This document shows, in pieces, positions 49,400 to 58,322 of a stretch of DNA of 64,000 nucleotides (position 1 is the first letter of the stretch; each line of letters starts with the position of its first letter). The position numbers were made by a program, and so were the translations under genes. The stretch is from Fibrobacter sp. UWB10. Its GTDB lineage: Bacteria > Fibrobacterota > Fibrobacteria > Fibrobacterales > Fibrobacteraceae. The notes beneath the pieces are model-generated. The model saw only the letters and a list, made by a program, of their open reading frames with translations, was not told the origin of the DNA and did no database searches. The stretch covers positions 62,001-126,000 of the forward strand of contig NZ_FXUE01000007.1 in assembly GCF_900182935.1 (NCBI RefSeq). The letters run 5' to 3'.

Positions 49400-50422
49400 A
49401 TGCCTTCTGAAAATGCGATTATTGAACGTGCCGAAATGTACTTGCGCAAGCTTTCTTGCGGAATCAACCCCCTGACAGACGAAATTCTGCCCGAAGGTGA
49501 CTCCTGCAAGCAGGAACGTATCAGCAAGTGCCTGGCTTACGTCGCATCGCTTTTGCAGCAGCAGCTGAACCACGACCAAGTGGCTCCCATGCCGAACGAA
49601 AAATTCCAGGGCGAAAAATTCGAAAAGCGCCCGGTTAAAAAAGCAAAGCCCGTCATGCAAGATTTGGCCATCGACGCCGAAACCCTGAAGGGTTACCGTT
49701 TCTTCGATTACCCGGTTTCTATTTCTCGCGTGGTGCGCAACGTGAACGAACTCTTGCCCAAGAACATGAACCACCTGCTGTATGCCGACGTGGCAAACTT
49801 CCTGGTGCAAGAAGGTATTCTCGAAAGGCAATCTACCGAAAACGGCACCGAAGCAAACCTACCCACCGCAAAGGGTGAATCTTACGGATTCGAAAAGGGC
49901 GAATCGGATTTGCGCGGCCACCACAACATTTATACGCAGTGCTGGCAACAGGCACAGCAGTTCATTTTGGACAACATTCAAAAGTGTGTCGCTATCGCAA
50001 ACGAACGCTATGCCGCCCGCAAGGCAAACCAGGCTCAGGATTCTCTGAACGACGACCAGGAATACGCCCCGAAGCGCGTACAGAAGGAAAAATTCCACCT
50101 GACCGCTGAACAATTGGGCGAATATCCCTCCGAAGACACTCCGGTGCCCGTCAGTGAAATCGCACGCCGCCTGAACGCACTTGTAAGCGACAACATGGAA
50201 CGCATCTACTACAAAGTCATTCGCGACTGGTACGTGGAACAGGGCTACCTTGAATTCAAGACATCGCCCGAAGGCCGCAGCGCATTCCTGCCCACCGAAA
50301 AGGGCTCCATGAGCGGACTCTTCGTGGAATCGCGTACCGGCAAAGACGGCGAACTCTACGACGTGGTAATGTACGATGCTAAGGCCCAGAAGCTTTATCT
50401 GGACTTCATTGCGCAAGCCTAA
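49400..50422 (+). CDS. protein with two tandem winged-helix-like modules
   Basis: This encodes 340 residues from ATG 49400 (GGAG five bases before). Two similar modules occur: ~100-165 (LKGYRFFDYPVSISRVVRNVNELL...VANFLVQEGIL) and ~235-300 (LGEYPSEDTPVPVSEIARRLNALV...IRDWYVEQGYLEF), each ending in a PTxKG turn and followed by a FILDN or LYLDF helix (QFILDNIQ, LYLDFIAQ). This repeat-plus-aQ.FI helix pattern is known from domains of unknown function attached to some helicases and regulators. It may bind DNA. Confidence 0.7.
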   Translation: MPSENAIIERAEMYLRKLSCGINPLTDEILPEGDSCKQERISKCLAYVASLLQQQLNHDQVAPMPNEKFQGEKFEKRPVKKAKPVMQDLAIDAETLKGYRFFDYPVSISRVVRNVNELLPKNMNHLLYADVANFLVQEGILERQSTENGTEANLPTAKGESYGFEKGESDLRGHHNIYTQCWQQAQQFILDNIQKCVAIANERYAARKANQAQDSLNDDQEYAPKRVQKEKFHLTAEQLGEYPSEDTPVPVSEIARRLNALVSDNMERIYYKVIRDWYVEQGYLEFKTSPEGRSAFLPTEKGSMSGLFVESRTGKDGELYDVVMYDAKAQKLYLDFIAQA

Positions 50423-50445
50423 TCGCTGAAAAATAAAGACAGCTT

Positions 50446-50571
50446 TTAATGATTGTCGTCAGATTTAATGGCGCGATCTAGATAAAAAAGTATCAGAAGT
50501 TCAAGAACTACAGCCCCAGCTAGTTCCGCGAACATGATTATCGTCGAGCAATCGACTTCACATGAAAACAT
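50446..50571 (-). CDS. candidate 41-residue hydrophobic membrane peptide
   Basis: ATG 50571 to TAA 50446 on minus. GGGGGTG stands just upstream, preceded by a GTATAGC/GCTATAC stem-loop (50582-50599). The peptide begins MFSCEVDCST and then has a single long hydrophobic helix (IIMFAELAGAVVLELLILFYL, split here for length: residues 11-31), ending in charged DRAIKSDDNH. Size and plan resemble type I toxin-antitoxin toxins or regulatory micropeptides. No antisense RNA is proven. An upstream hairpin GGGG...CCCC (50628-50655) may be regulatory. Confidence 0.5.
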   Translation of the reverse strand: MFSCEVDCSTIIMFAELAGAVVLELLILFYLDRAIKSDDNH

Positions 50572-50627
50572 AAACACCCCCGTATAGCTACTGCTATACA
50601 CAACGGCACTAAATATAACTTGGCGCA

Positions 50628-50655
50628 GGGGATGTTGTCAACATCACAACACCCC
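50628..50655. other. stem-loop upstream of the hydrophobic peptide
   Basis: GGGG-A-TGTTGT pairs with ACAACA-CCCC across the loop caacatc; an alternative fold pairs GATGTTG with CAACATC. No T-tract follows, so it is more likely a regulatory hairpin than a terminator. Confidence 0.5.
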
Positions 50656-50689
50656 AGGTATTAAAATACTTCTTGTTTTTTTCTTACTG

Positions 50690-50722
50690 AAAAAATGTCC
50701 CGATGCCGTATGACATCGGGAT
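50690..50722 (-). terminator. rho-independent terminator after secA
   Basis: On minus, TCCCGATG and CATCGGGA pair around a short loop and are followed by six T. It is ~60 bases past the secA stop. Confidence 0.78.
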
Positions 50723-50780
50723 TTATTTGCTTTTAAACGCGGTCGCTTTTACGGCAACTTTTAGTCGCGATTAATGGCGA

Positions 50781-53747
50781 TTATTCGGCGTCCTTGCCGT
50801 GGCACTTCTTGTACTTGAGGCCAGAACCGCACCAGCAAAGGTCATTGCGGCCGAGCTTCGGAGCCTGCTGTTGAGCGCGGCGACGAGCGGCGGCGAGCAT
50901 GGCCGGATTCACACCCGGGCGAGTACCCGGCAGTGCGGACTGCGGCATCGGCTTAGCCTGCTGTTCCTCGGAAATTGCATTCGTTTCAGAGGTAGCGGCT
51001 TGGCCTGCGAGGCCTGCGGGCTTCGCGCCTTCGGCACTCATCTGTTCGGCAGGTTCAGCGGCGCTTTCTTCAGCCGGAACTTCGGCAGATTCTGCGGCGT
51101 TCTGAGCGGCAGCGGCCTGAGCTTCTTCAGCGGCCTTGCGTTCAGCGTCAATCTGTTCCTGGCTCTTAAGCTGCAACTGGTCCGGAGAAACAGTCACACC
51201 GTTCGGGAGCGTAATGCGGATGTTCAGAATGCGGAGCGCAGTGAGCGTTGCAATCTTTTCCATGCAGCCTTCGAACATCTTGAAGCCTTCGTTCTTGTAG
51301 ACCATCAGCGGGTCCTTCTGAGCGTATCCGTGGAAACGGATAGAATCCTTCAGCTGGTCCATGGCGTACAAGTGTTCCTTCCACACCTGGTCAATGGTCA
51401 TCAACAAGAAGCGGCGTTCAATCTGGCGGAAGTCAGTTTCCGGAATAATCTTCGTGAGCTTGTCGTAGCGGGCCTTGCAGAGTGCGATGATTTCATCGAG
51501 CACCTGTTCCGGCGTCTTGCTCATGGCTTCTTCGAGCGTGAGGCTGTATTCCATACCGAGGCTACGCTGCAAGTCAATGTGCAGGCCTTCCAAGTTCCAG
51601 GCTTCGGCGTAAGTCTTGGCCGGAATGTAGGCTGACACCTTAATGTCGCAGGCATCTTCGATACGGTTCATGATTTCTTCACTGATGTCTTCGCCGTTCA
51701 GAATGCGGCGGCGCAGGCCGTAAATCACCTTACGCTGTTCATTCATCACGTTATCGTAGTCGAGCAAGTGCTTACGGATATCGAAGCTCTGGCCTTCCAC
51801 GCGGCGCTGGGCACCACGAATCGAGCGGGACACGATCGGGTGGGTAATCACTTCGTCTTCGCCCACGCCAAAACGGGTCATCAAGTTCTTGACGCTGTCG
51901 CCACCGAAGATACGCATCAAGTTATCATCGAGGGAGAGGAAATATTGGCTAGAACCCGGGTCGCCCTGACGGCCGGAACGACCACGCAGCTGGTTGTCGA
52001 TACGGCGAGATTCATGACGTTCGGTGCCAAGCACATGCAAACCGCCAAGCTCGGTAACTCCCGGGCCAAGGGCAATGTCGGTACCACGACCAGCCATGTT
52101 GGTTGCAATCGTCACCTTGTCCTTATGACCGGCATACTGAATGATTTCAGCTTCGCGGCCATGGTTCTTAGCGTTCAAAACTTCGTGCGGAATGCCTTCC
52201 TTTTCAAGGAGGCCATGCAAATGTTCGGACTTTTCAATGGATGCCGTACCAACGAGGAGCGGCTGGCCCTTTTCGTGACGTTCCTTGATTTCAGCCACAA
52301 TGGCGCGCCACTTGGCATCTTCAGACTTGTACACCATGTCCTGCAGGTCCTTACGAATGCAGGGCTTGTTGGTCGGAATCACCCAAGTATTCATGTTGTA
52401 AATCTTGATGAATTCCGTTGCTTCGGTTTCGGCGGTACCCGTCATACCCGAAAGCTTCTTGTACATGCGGAAGTAGTTCTGGAACGTAATCGTTGCAAGC
52501 GTCTGGTTTTCGCGACGGATCTGCACGCCTTCCTTGGCTTCGATAGCCTGGTGCATACCGTTGCTGTAGCGGCGGCCTTCCATAAGACGGCCCGTGTTTT
52601 CGTCGACGATGATGATTTCGGTATCGCGGACGATGTAGTCCACGTCCTTTTCGTAAAGGTACCAGGCCTTCAGAGCGTTATCCAAGAAATGCACCCAGTC
52701 GGCATGTTCGCCGTACAGGTTCGTAATGTGCATGAGTTCCTGAATGTGGTTCACGCCCTTTTCAGTCAGCTGGATGTTCTTGTCCTTTTCGTCGACCGAG
52801 AAGTCCTTGTTCTTAATGAGCTGCTTGGCGATTTCGTTTGCCTTGGCGTACTTTTCGGTAGCGTCTTCGGCCGGACCACTAATAATAAGCGGCGTACGAG
52901 CTTCGTCAATCAAAATGGAGTCGACTTCGTCAACAATACAGAAGTTCAGTTCGCGCTGCACCAGCTGGTTGGGTTCCACAGCCATGTTGTCGCGCAGGTA
53001 GTCAAAGCCGAATTCGTTGTTGGTACCATAGGTCACGTCGCTGTTGTAGCTCACGCGGCGTTCTTCGGGAGAAAGGCCGTTCACAATCAGGCCCACCGTG
53101 AGTCCCAAGAACTTATAGACCATACCCATCTGCTTGGCGTCACGGCCAGCGAGGTAGTCGTTCACAGTCACCACATGCACACCGTGGCCAGAAAGACCGT
53201 TCAAGTAAACCGGGAGGGCGGCGGCAAGCGTCTTACCTTCACCAGTTGCCATTTCAGCGATAGCACCTTCATGGAGCACCAAGCCACCGATCATCTGCAC
53301 GTCGAAAGGCATCATGCGGAACGGCTTCACCGATTCGGGGTAAAGTTCGCGAACCTTGGCGTACACAGAGGCAGGCAGGTAGACTTCCCATTCGTTCTTG
53401 CCGGCGGCAAGTTCGGCCTTCGCGGCATTCACGGCATCCTGAAGCTCGGGGCCCAGGCGGCTAAAGTCGAAGTTGTTTTCGGGCTTGAAGATGTTGAAGA
53501 TACCCAGGCGGCGGTCGCAAGCTTCTTGGCACACGGCAAAGGCTTCGACCTTGATGTCTTCGAGGGTGGCGCCATTCTTGAGCTTTTCGCGGAATTCCGC
53601 ACTCTTTGCGGCAAGGGCGGCGTCATCCAAAGCTTCCAGGGCTTCGCGGGCCTTGTGGATTTCGGCAATCACCGGGCGCAGCTGCTTGACTTTACGTTCG
53701 TGCGGGGTACCAAAGATCTTGTGAAGAACGGTATCGACTATGCTCAT
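50781..53747 (-). CDS. secA: preprotein translocase ATPase
   Basis: This encodes 988 residues from ATG 53747. It drives secretory proteins through SecYEG with ATP. Key features are the N-terminal MSIVDTVLHKIFG, Walker A MATGEGKTLAAALP (~150), DEAD-type DEVDSILIDEARTPLI, motif with GRGTDIALG, the RGRSGRQGDPG Arg-finger region, and a C-terminal SEC-C zinc motif (CWCGSGLKYKKCH). A Glu/Ala/Pro-rich segment precedes the zinc motif, as in other long SecA. It is essential core machinery. AAAAAGG precedes the ATG. The antisense strand carries a long open frame that is a shadow of codon bias. Confidence 0.96.
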   Translation of the reverse strand: MSIVDTVLHKIFGTPHERKVKQLRPVIAEIHKAREALEALDDAALAAKSAEFREKLKNGATLEDIKVEAFAVCQEACDRRLGIFNIFKPENNFDFSRLGPELQDAVNAAKAELAAGKNEWEVYLPASVYAKVRELYPESVKPFRMMPFDVQMIGGLVLHEGAIAEMATGEGKTLAAALPVYLNGLSGHGVHVVTVNDYLAGRDAKQMGMVYKFLGLTVGLIVNGLSPEERRVSYNSDVTYGTNNEFGFDYLRDNMAVEPNQLVQRELNFCIVDEVDSILIDEARTPLIISGPAEDATEKYAKANEIAKQLIKNKDFSVDEKDKNIQLTEKGVNHIQELMHITNLYGEHADWVHFLDNALKAWYLYEKDVDYIVRDTEIIIVDENTGRLMEGRRYSNGMHQAIEAKEGVQIRRENQTLATITFQNYFRMYKKLSGMTGTAETEATEFIKIYNMNTWVIPTNKPCIRKDLQDMVYKSEDAKWRAIVAEIKERHEKGQPLLVGTASIEKSEHLHGLLEKEGIPHEVLNAKNHGREAEIIQYAGHKDKVTIATNMAGRGTDIALGPGVTELGGLHVLGTERHESRRIDNQLRGRSGRQGDPGSSQYFLSLDDNLMRIFGGDSVKNLMTRFGVGEDEVITHPIVSRSIRGAQRRVEGQSFDIRKHLLDYDNVMNEQRKVIYGLRRRILNGEDISEEIMNRIEDACDIKVSAYIPAKTYAEAWNLEGLHIDLQRSLGMEYSLTLEEAMSKTPEQVLDEIIALCKARYDKLTKIIPETDFRQIERRFLLMTIDQVWKEHLYAMDQLKDSIRFHGYAQKDPLMVYKNEGFKMFEGCMEKIATLTALRILNIRITLPNGVTVSPDQLQLKSQEQIDAERKAAEEAQAAAAQNAAESAEVPAEESAAEPAEQMSAEGAKPAGLAGQAATSETNAISEEQQAKPMPQSALPGTRPGVNPAMLAAARRRAQQQAPKLGRNDLCWCGSGLKYKKCHGKDAE

Positions 53748-53872
53748 CTTTTTCCTTTTTACGGCCGAGGGCACTGCCCGCGGTCTCTGATTAAAAATTT
53801 ACGGGGAGAATTTAGCAAATTGCATGCCAATTCAGAATCGTTTAGTCTTGAAACAAGGGCCTATTGCCGAGT

Positions 53873-54352
53873 CTATCGCAGAATCTGGGCCAGCATCGCC
53901 TTGCAACCCTCGTTTACATCGTCCCAAGTGGCCTGAAAATCGCCTGTATACCAGGGGTCCGCCACATCGCGGCTCTTGCCAACCCAATCCATTAGAAGCG
54001 AAATTTTGTGATTTGGGTCTTTTTGGAGCTCGGGCGGCAAAATCCAACGGAGGTTGCGCAAATTGTTACGGTCCATGAGCACAATGTAGTCGTAATACTC
54101 ATAGTCGCGAACCGTCATCTGGCGCGCCGTCTTTCCGCTGCAATCGATCCCATGCGAGGCAAGCATGCGGCGTGCCGGCGGGTAAACCGGGTTCCCGATT
54201 TCTTCGGTACTCGTCGCGGCACTTGCGATCTCGAATTCAACATCCGCTAACGATTCGGCGGGCAAATCCCGTACCAACTTTTTCATGACGAATTCAGCCA
54301 TCGGGCTTCGGCAAATGTTCCCGTGGCACACAAACAGAATCTTGATTTTCAT
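53873..54352 (-). CDS. low-molecular-weight protein tyrosine phosphatase
   Basis: This encodes 159 residues from ATG 54352; an upstream in-frame Met at 54394 would not give the family start. The signature C9-H-G-N-I-C-R15-S-P (CX5RS) and the catalytic acid in DPWYTGDF (~127) are present. It dephosphorylates phosphotyrosine proteins or, in bacteria, exopolysaccharide kinases or arginine-phosphate proteins. It is divergent from the DNA glycosylase gene with only 26 bases between starts. Confidence 0.9.
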   Translation of the reverse strand: MKIKILFVCHGNICRSPMAEFVMKKLVRDLPAESLADVEFEIASAATSTEEIGNPVYPPARRMLASHGIDCSGKTARQMTVRDYEYYDYIVLMDRNNLRNLRWILPPELQKDPNHKISLLMDWVGKSRDVADPWYTGDFQATWDDVNEGCKAMLAQILR

Positions 54353-54378
54353 AAGGCAAAAATAGTATTTTTGTGTCC

Positions 54379-54915
54379 ATGAAAAAGCCCGCAAACAAAG
54401 CCACTAGTAATGCCGTGCAAATCAAGAATGAACGCACGCATGTGACGCACGAGTTCCCGGCCCTATATGACCGCGAATCCCGCGTGCTGTTGCTCGGCTC
54501 CATACCCTCGCCCAAGTCACGCGAAATGGCATTCTACTACGGGCACCCGCAAAACCGCTTCTGGAAAGTCATGGCTGCCGTACTCGGCGAAAGCGTGCCC
54601 GAAACCATCGCCCAAAAGAAGGCCATGCTCAAAAAACATCACGTGGCCCTGTGGGACGTTCTCGACAGCTGCACTATTGTGGGCGCAAGCGACACCAGCA
54701 TCGAAGACCCCGTTGTAAACAACATAAAAGAACTCGTAAAAAAGTCCAAAGTCACGCGCATCTTTTGCACCGGAGCCACCGCCCACAAGCTGTACCAGAA
54801 ACTCTGCGCCCAAGATGTCGGAATAGACGCGGTCAAGCTCCCCTCAACCTCGCCCGCCAACTGCGCCGTATCGCTAGAGAAATTGGTAGAAGCCTACAAG
54901 GTAATTCTAGAATAA
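54379..54915 (+). CDS. DNA glycosylase of the HDG/deoxyinosine type
   Basis: This encodes 178 residues from ATG 54379; a GTG two codons earlier is possible. GSIPSPKSREMAFYYGHPQNRFW (~41-63) is typical of hypoxanthine/uracil-DNA glycosylases of the UDG superfamily (family 6, HDG). The later LPSTSPAN is the second catalytic loop. It removes deaminated adenine (hypoxanthine) from DNA and starts base excision repair. Without a ribosome site, the message may be leaderless. Confidence 0.82.
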   Translation: MKKPANKATSNAVQIKNERTHVTHEFPALYDRESRVLLLGSIPSPKSREMAFYYGHPQNRFWKVMAAVLGESVPETIAQKKAMLKKHHVALWDVLDSCTIVGASDTSIEDPVVNNIKELVKKSKVTRIFCTGATAHKLYQKLCAQDVGIDAVKLPSTSPANCAVSLEKLVEAYKVILE

Positions 54916-54944
54916 AGCCCCGCGGGCTAAACAAGCCGCCAACG

Positions 54945-55163
54945 CTAGCGGTTCCAGCCGTTATGCCCTTCGCCGTAATACAGCGCAGCATCTTCGGGGC
55001 CAAAGTCGTCGGCCACGGTATCGCGCGGAGAAAGCCATCCGCGCATCTTCTTGATGCGTGCCTTGCGAGCCTCTGCAGGAGAGTCTGCGGCAACCTTTGA
55101 AGCGGGGGCCGCGGCAAGGTTCGTGCCAGTTTCAATGTGCTTTTCGTCAAGTGAATCGGCCAT
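54945..55163 (-). CDS. 72-residue hypothetical protein
   Basis: This encodes 72 residues. Ala/Lys-rich and charged; the C-terminus (DDFGPEDAALYYGEGHNGWNR) is the most conserved-looking part. No domain recognised and no membrane segment. It is divergent from the PL14-like gene with a 49-base spacer. Confidence 0.55.
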   Translation of the reverse strand: MADSLDEKHIETGTNLAAAPASKVAADSPAEARKARIKKMRGWLSPRDTVADDFGPEDAALYYGEGHNGWNR

Positions 55164-55212
55164 ACATTAAAAAGATAGCTTAAAATCGCTCAAAAAAGAT
55201 TATTTTAAAAGC

Positions 55213-56316
55213 ATGAGTATGAAAATCCACCGCACCTTCGTCGCAGCATTCGCCGTCACCGCGCTTACTCAAGCGCCCGCCTTCGCGCAAACGGCCTCCG
55301 ACACCGTCTCGTTCGTGAACTTCGAGAACCGCGAAGTCGGCGTGTACGGCAATGCAGAGGCCAAGGAAGACTTCAAGCGCAACGATTACGACAAAAGCTG
55401 GTGGTACGCCATGGACAAGAACAATGGCGAAAACTCCAAGGTTGTGTACGACGGCGAAGAACACGGCAACGTACTGCAGCTCAAATACCCCAAGGGTTGC
55501 GTGGGCCCGAACGACAATGACACCCCCGCCTGCGCCGCGCAAATCATCCAGCCCCTCGTTAAAACCGCCGACACCATGTGGAGCGCCTACGACATATTCT
55601 TCGAAGACGGATTCGAGTTCCAGCTCGGTGGCAAGCTCCCCGGCCTATGCGGCGGCAAGTGCTACACCGGCAACGCCATGCCCGAAACCGGCGACGGCTG
55701 GAGCGCACGCATCATGTGGCGCAAAGACGGCAACGCCGTGCAGCTCATCTACTTCATGGGGCAAGAGTCCGTATACGGCGACGATTTCAAGTGGGACTTG
55801 AACGGCACCATCCCGCAAAAACAGTTCACCACCGGCACCTGGCACCGCATTGTAAACAAAGTAAGTATGAATACCATCGCCTCTCCCGGCAACGGCGACA
55901 AGAACGGTCGCGTGCAGACTTGGCTTGACGGCGAACTCGCGCTAGATGTGGATACCCTCAGGCTCCGCGACTACGACACCGTGAAAGTTGACAAGTTCTA
56001 CCTCTCCACATTCCACGGCGGAAGCAGCGCCGAATGGGCCCCCACCCACGACTGCTTTATCCGCTACGACAACTTCACCGTATCGACGGATTCCATCGCC
56101 GTGACGGCCAATGCTCCAGACACTAGCGGCACCTGCGAAGGTGAAAATTGCGGGCAGGGCCCCGAACGGATTATGCCGCGGGCTCAGAACCGCGCCACAA
56201 TCGCACCCGTTGAAACCTACCGAATCGACGGCACACTCGTCGGCCGCAAAAACACCCTCCCCGACGCCACCACGCACCAGCTCAAGAATGGGAAAAGAGT
56301 TAAGGTTGTGAGGTAG
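55213..56316 (+). CDS. secreted PL14-like polysaccharide lyase
   Basis: This encodes 367 residues; a second Met (55219) is also possible. Signal peptide to about residue 26 (AFAVTALTQAPAFA). The catalytic domain matches polysaccharide lyase 14-like proteins: ENREVGVYGNAEAKEDF, the KLPGLCGGKCYTGN region (~130-143), GDGWSARIMWRKDG and YDNFTVSTD. This would cleave uronate-containing polymers. The last ~40 residues (YRIDGTLVGRKN...LKNGKRVKVVR) resemble a T9SS C-terminal domain. Its end overlaps the AlbA_2 pseudogene tail by 17 bases. Confidence 0.82.
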   Translation: MSMKIHRTFVAAFAVTALTQAPAFAQTASDTVSFVNFENREVGVYGNAEAKEDFKRNDYDKSWWYAMDKNNGENSKVVYDGEEHGNVLQLKYPKGCVGPNDNDTPACAAQIIQPLVKTADTMWSAYDIFFEDGFEFQLGGKLPGLCGGKCYTGNAMPETGDGWSARIMWRKDGNAVQLIYFMGQESVYGDDFKWDLNGTIPQKQFTTGTWHRIVNKVSMNTIASPGNGDKNGRVQTWLDGELALDVDTLRLRDYDTVKVDKFYLSTFHGGSSAEWAPTHDCFIRYDNFTVSTDSIAVTANAPDTSGTCEGENCGQGPERIMPRAQNRATIAPVETYRIDGTLVGRKNTLPDATTHQLKNGKRVKVVR

Positions 56317-56660
56317 GGGATTTTATCCTATCATTTATCCTGCCGTTTATCCTATCACCCAACCATTCACCCAACTTATTACCTAACTTATCGCCCAACC
56401 GCAATCACATTTCATTTGCGGTCAAAATTTTCGACCGCAAAATTTCGGCCTTTTATTGTATCATTTATTGTGTCATCCGCACGGAATTTTGGGCCACATT
56501 TTGGGCCACTTTTGGGGCCACTTTTCTGTTTCATCCGAAACTTCAGGTGATTTCATAACTACAACATCCCCGCAGGATTCCACCCTCTCTTAAATTCTAT
56601 CCGTTCACTTTCAATCCGCTGCTTGTTCAGCAAAGTTTCAATATCTATAGGCATTGACAT
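56300..56660 (-). pseudogene. decayed AlbA_2 (ATP-binding/HTH) gene: start fragment and repeat tail
   Basis: With AAGGAG before ATG 56660, 33 codons encode MSMPIDIETLLNKQRIESER then IEFKRGWNP, the start of AlbA_2-type putative DNA-binding proteins, then a stop at 56559. The minus strand after that has three blocks of 4-residue repeats in different frames: VAPK-VAQN-VAQN (56486-56521), DDTI-NDTI, and LGDK-LGNK-LGEW-LGDR-INGR-INDR, ending at TAA 56300. Such 4-residue repeats sit in the C-terminal linker of this family (compare NNRV-NNEV in the gene at 62650). The centre (ATP-binding and dimer regions) is missing; several frameshifts are implied. Confidence 0.72.
56486..56521. repeat. 12-bp tandem repeat, 3 units
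   Basis: ATTTTGGGCCAC, ATTTTGGGCCAC, TTTTGGGGCCAC. On minus it codes the 4-residue repeats of the AlbA_2 pseudogene tail. The unit length equals that of the repeat at 62857-62904. Confidence 0.7.
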
Positions 56661-56691
56661 AATAATCTCCTTCAGTTCACAATTGGGTAAT

Positions 56692-57051
56692 CTACCCCTC
56701 CCTTTTTTTCAACTTCAATTTGTTTATAATCTTAGATACCTCCAACACCACATCCGTGTACTTTGACTTTTTCGTATCGAAGCAAAGGTCTTTATCTACG
56801 TCAATGAATCTTATGCAATTTCCTCCGGGGAATCGCAAAGAATATGACACCCCCTTATATGTACTGCATATCTCTTCAAAGAATTCTACAATCTTGCGAG
56901 ATTCATCTTTTTCTTTTTGCAACGGCGTAAAAATTCGCTCTATTTTATCGTACAATTTTTGTTCTTCTTCAGTGAAGCCGCTTTCACCATCAGCATATTG
57001 TCCCCAGTAATACATCATTTCAACTTCTTGTTCTGTAAATGTATAGTTCAT
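56692..57051 (-). CDS. small acidic hypothetical protein in the defence island
   Basis: This encodes 119 residues, AGGGAA before ATG. Mixed helical with YTFTEQEVEMMYYWGQYADGESGFTEEEQ and a later FPGGNCIRFIDVDKDLCFDTKKSKYTDVV; no family recognised. It is downstream of DUF1016 nuclease by 38 bases, likely cotranscribed. Confidence 0.6.
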   Translation of the reverse strand: MNYTFTEQEVEMMYYWGQYADGESGFTEEEQKLYDKIERIFTPLQKEKDESRKIVEFFEEICSTYKGVSYSLRFPGGNCIRFIDVDKDLCFDTKKSKYTDVVLEVSKIINKLKLKKREG

Positions 57052-57089
57052 TTTTCCCTCGTTTTTATGATTAAACTTAATTTCGGGTT

Positions 57090-58220
57090 TTACATAACTT
57101 CCAAGAGCAATTTTTCGTCGGGCATGACGGCTTTCAGTTTTTCCGGCATAACCTTATAGGTCGCAACACCCATGGGCTGGTTGTAATCTTGCAACAGATA
57201 CTCAACAAATGACTTGTCCGCACCCTTACACAGAATAATGCCGATGACCGGATTTTCGTTTGCCTTCCGTTCGTCGTCGTTCAGCACGCGCATATATGCC
57301 GAGAGCTGTCCGAGATACGCAGGCTTGAACTCCCCCTTCTTTAATTCCACAACGACAAGACTCTGTAATTCGCGATTATAGAAGAGCAGATCCACCCACA
57401 TATCATGTTCAAGTTTTTCGATATGGACTTGATGACCGACGTACGTGAAATCCTTTCCAAACGTCAAAATAAAGTTCTTGACATTCTGGACAATGGAATT
57501 TTCGACAACGCGCTCGTCAATATCCTGGGGATTACGCTCGTCAAGTTCTTCCACATTGACAAAGTCAAGCAAGTATTCGTCCTTGAACATCGAGATTGCC
57601 TTTTGCGCATGGAGCGTTTTGGGCAAGGTTAATGCGAAATTATTGGGGAGTTGCCCTTGGTGGTGATACAAATCCGCCTTGAGGTAATCGCGCAGAGCGT
57701 ACTTGTCCCAATGGTTTATGAGTGCCTGATGAATGTAGAAAGCACGCTCTTCCAAAGTGGAGGTCTTCAGAAGGATTTCCATATGGTGAGTAAAACTCAA
57801 CTCTAGAAATTCGGTGAAGTCCAATTCGTTCGCCAATGGCGAACGATTTAGATTAAGAAGCGCAAAAATCGGTATTTTTGCCGATTTTTCGCTATTTTCG
57901 ACATTTTCTAATTCGTCAGCCGTTGGCTGGCAATTTAAAACAGGGAGCCATCGCTCAAAGAATATCCTCATTTTTTTGATGTTAGATGCCGAAAATCCTC
58001 GCAATCCAGGCAATTCCCGCCGAAGTTGAGCACTTATTGTATCTATCGCCCCTGTACCCCAGGTTCCCTTGCGGGAATTTTCGGAAACGAACTTGCCTAT
58101 CGCATAGTATAGCGATAGCATCTGCTTGTTGGCCGCCCGAGCCGTCTCCAACTGACTTTCGAGAATAGCAGACTTTATCTGCTGAACAGCATCGTTATAA
58201 AAAGGACTTATTTTTTCCAT
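57090..58220 (-). CDS. PDDEXK nuclease with N-terminal HTH (YhcG, DUF1016)
   Basis: This encodes 376 residues. ATG 58220 has GGAGG five bases upstream. Residues ~10-170 form the N-terminal DUF1016 helical (HTH-like) domain (YNDAVQQIKSAILESQLETARAANKQMLSLYYAIGKFV). The C-terminal domain is a PD-(D/E)XK nuclease with D-V-D...E-L-K: HIEKLEHDMWVDLLFYNRELQSLVVVELKKGEFKPAYLGQLSAYM. The family often sits in type I restriction loci, as here. The likely role is restriction or DNA cleavage. Confidence 0.88.
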   Translation of the reverse strand: MEKISPFYNDAVQQIKSAILESQLETARAANKQMLSLYYAIGKFVSENSRKGTWGTGAIDTISAQLRRELPGLRGFSASNIKKMRIFFERWLPVLNCQPTADELENVENSEKSAKIPIFALLNLNRSPLANELDFTEFLELSFTHHMEILLKTSTLEERAFYIHQALINHWDKYALRDYLKADLYHHQGQLPNNFALTLPKTLHAQKAISMFKDEYLLDFVNVEELDERNPQDIDERVVENSIVQNVKNFILTFGKDFTYVGHQVHIEKLEHDMWVDLLFYNRELQSLVVVELKKGEFKPAYLGQLSAYMRVLNDDERKANENPVIGIILCKGADKSFVEYLLQDYNQPMGVATYKVMPEKLKAVMPDEKLLLEVM

Positions 58221-58322
58221 TATAGCCTCCAAGTGGCCGCAATTTGCAACCGGTTGATGTTAGAGGCGTTCTTGCAAAACCGAAAAGCCGGTTAAAACAA
58301 ACGCGCCCAAGCCGAGAGCAGC

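Larger units (their letters stand above)
50423..50780. other. 358-base gap between the tandem winged-helix gene and secA
   Basis: Contains the candidate hydrophobic-peptide ORF (50446-50571), the stem-loops at 50582-50599 and 50628-50655, and the secA terminator. Nothing else coding was found. Confidence 0.6.

Noticed and set aside
51768-53936. 722-codon open frame on plus, antisense to secA (similar long frames oppose lysC, purM, GH45 and DUF4954 genes)
   Set aside because: It mirrors the codon bias of the opposite gene, has no ribosome site and no recognisable domain.
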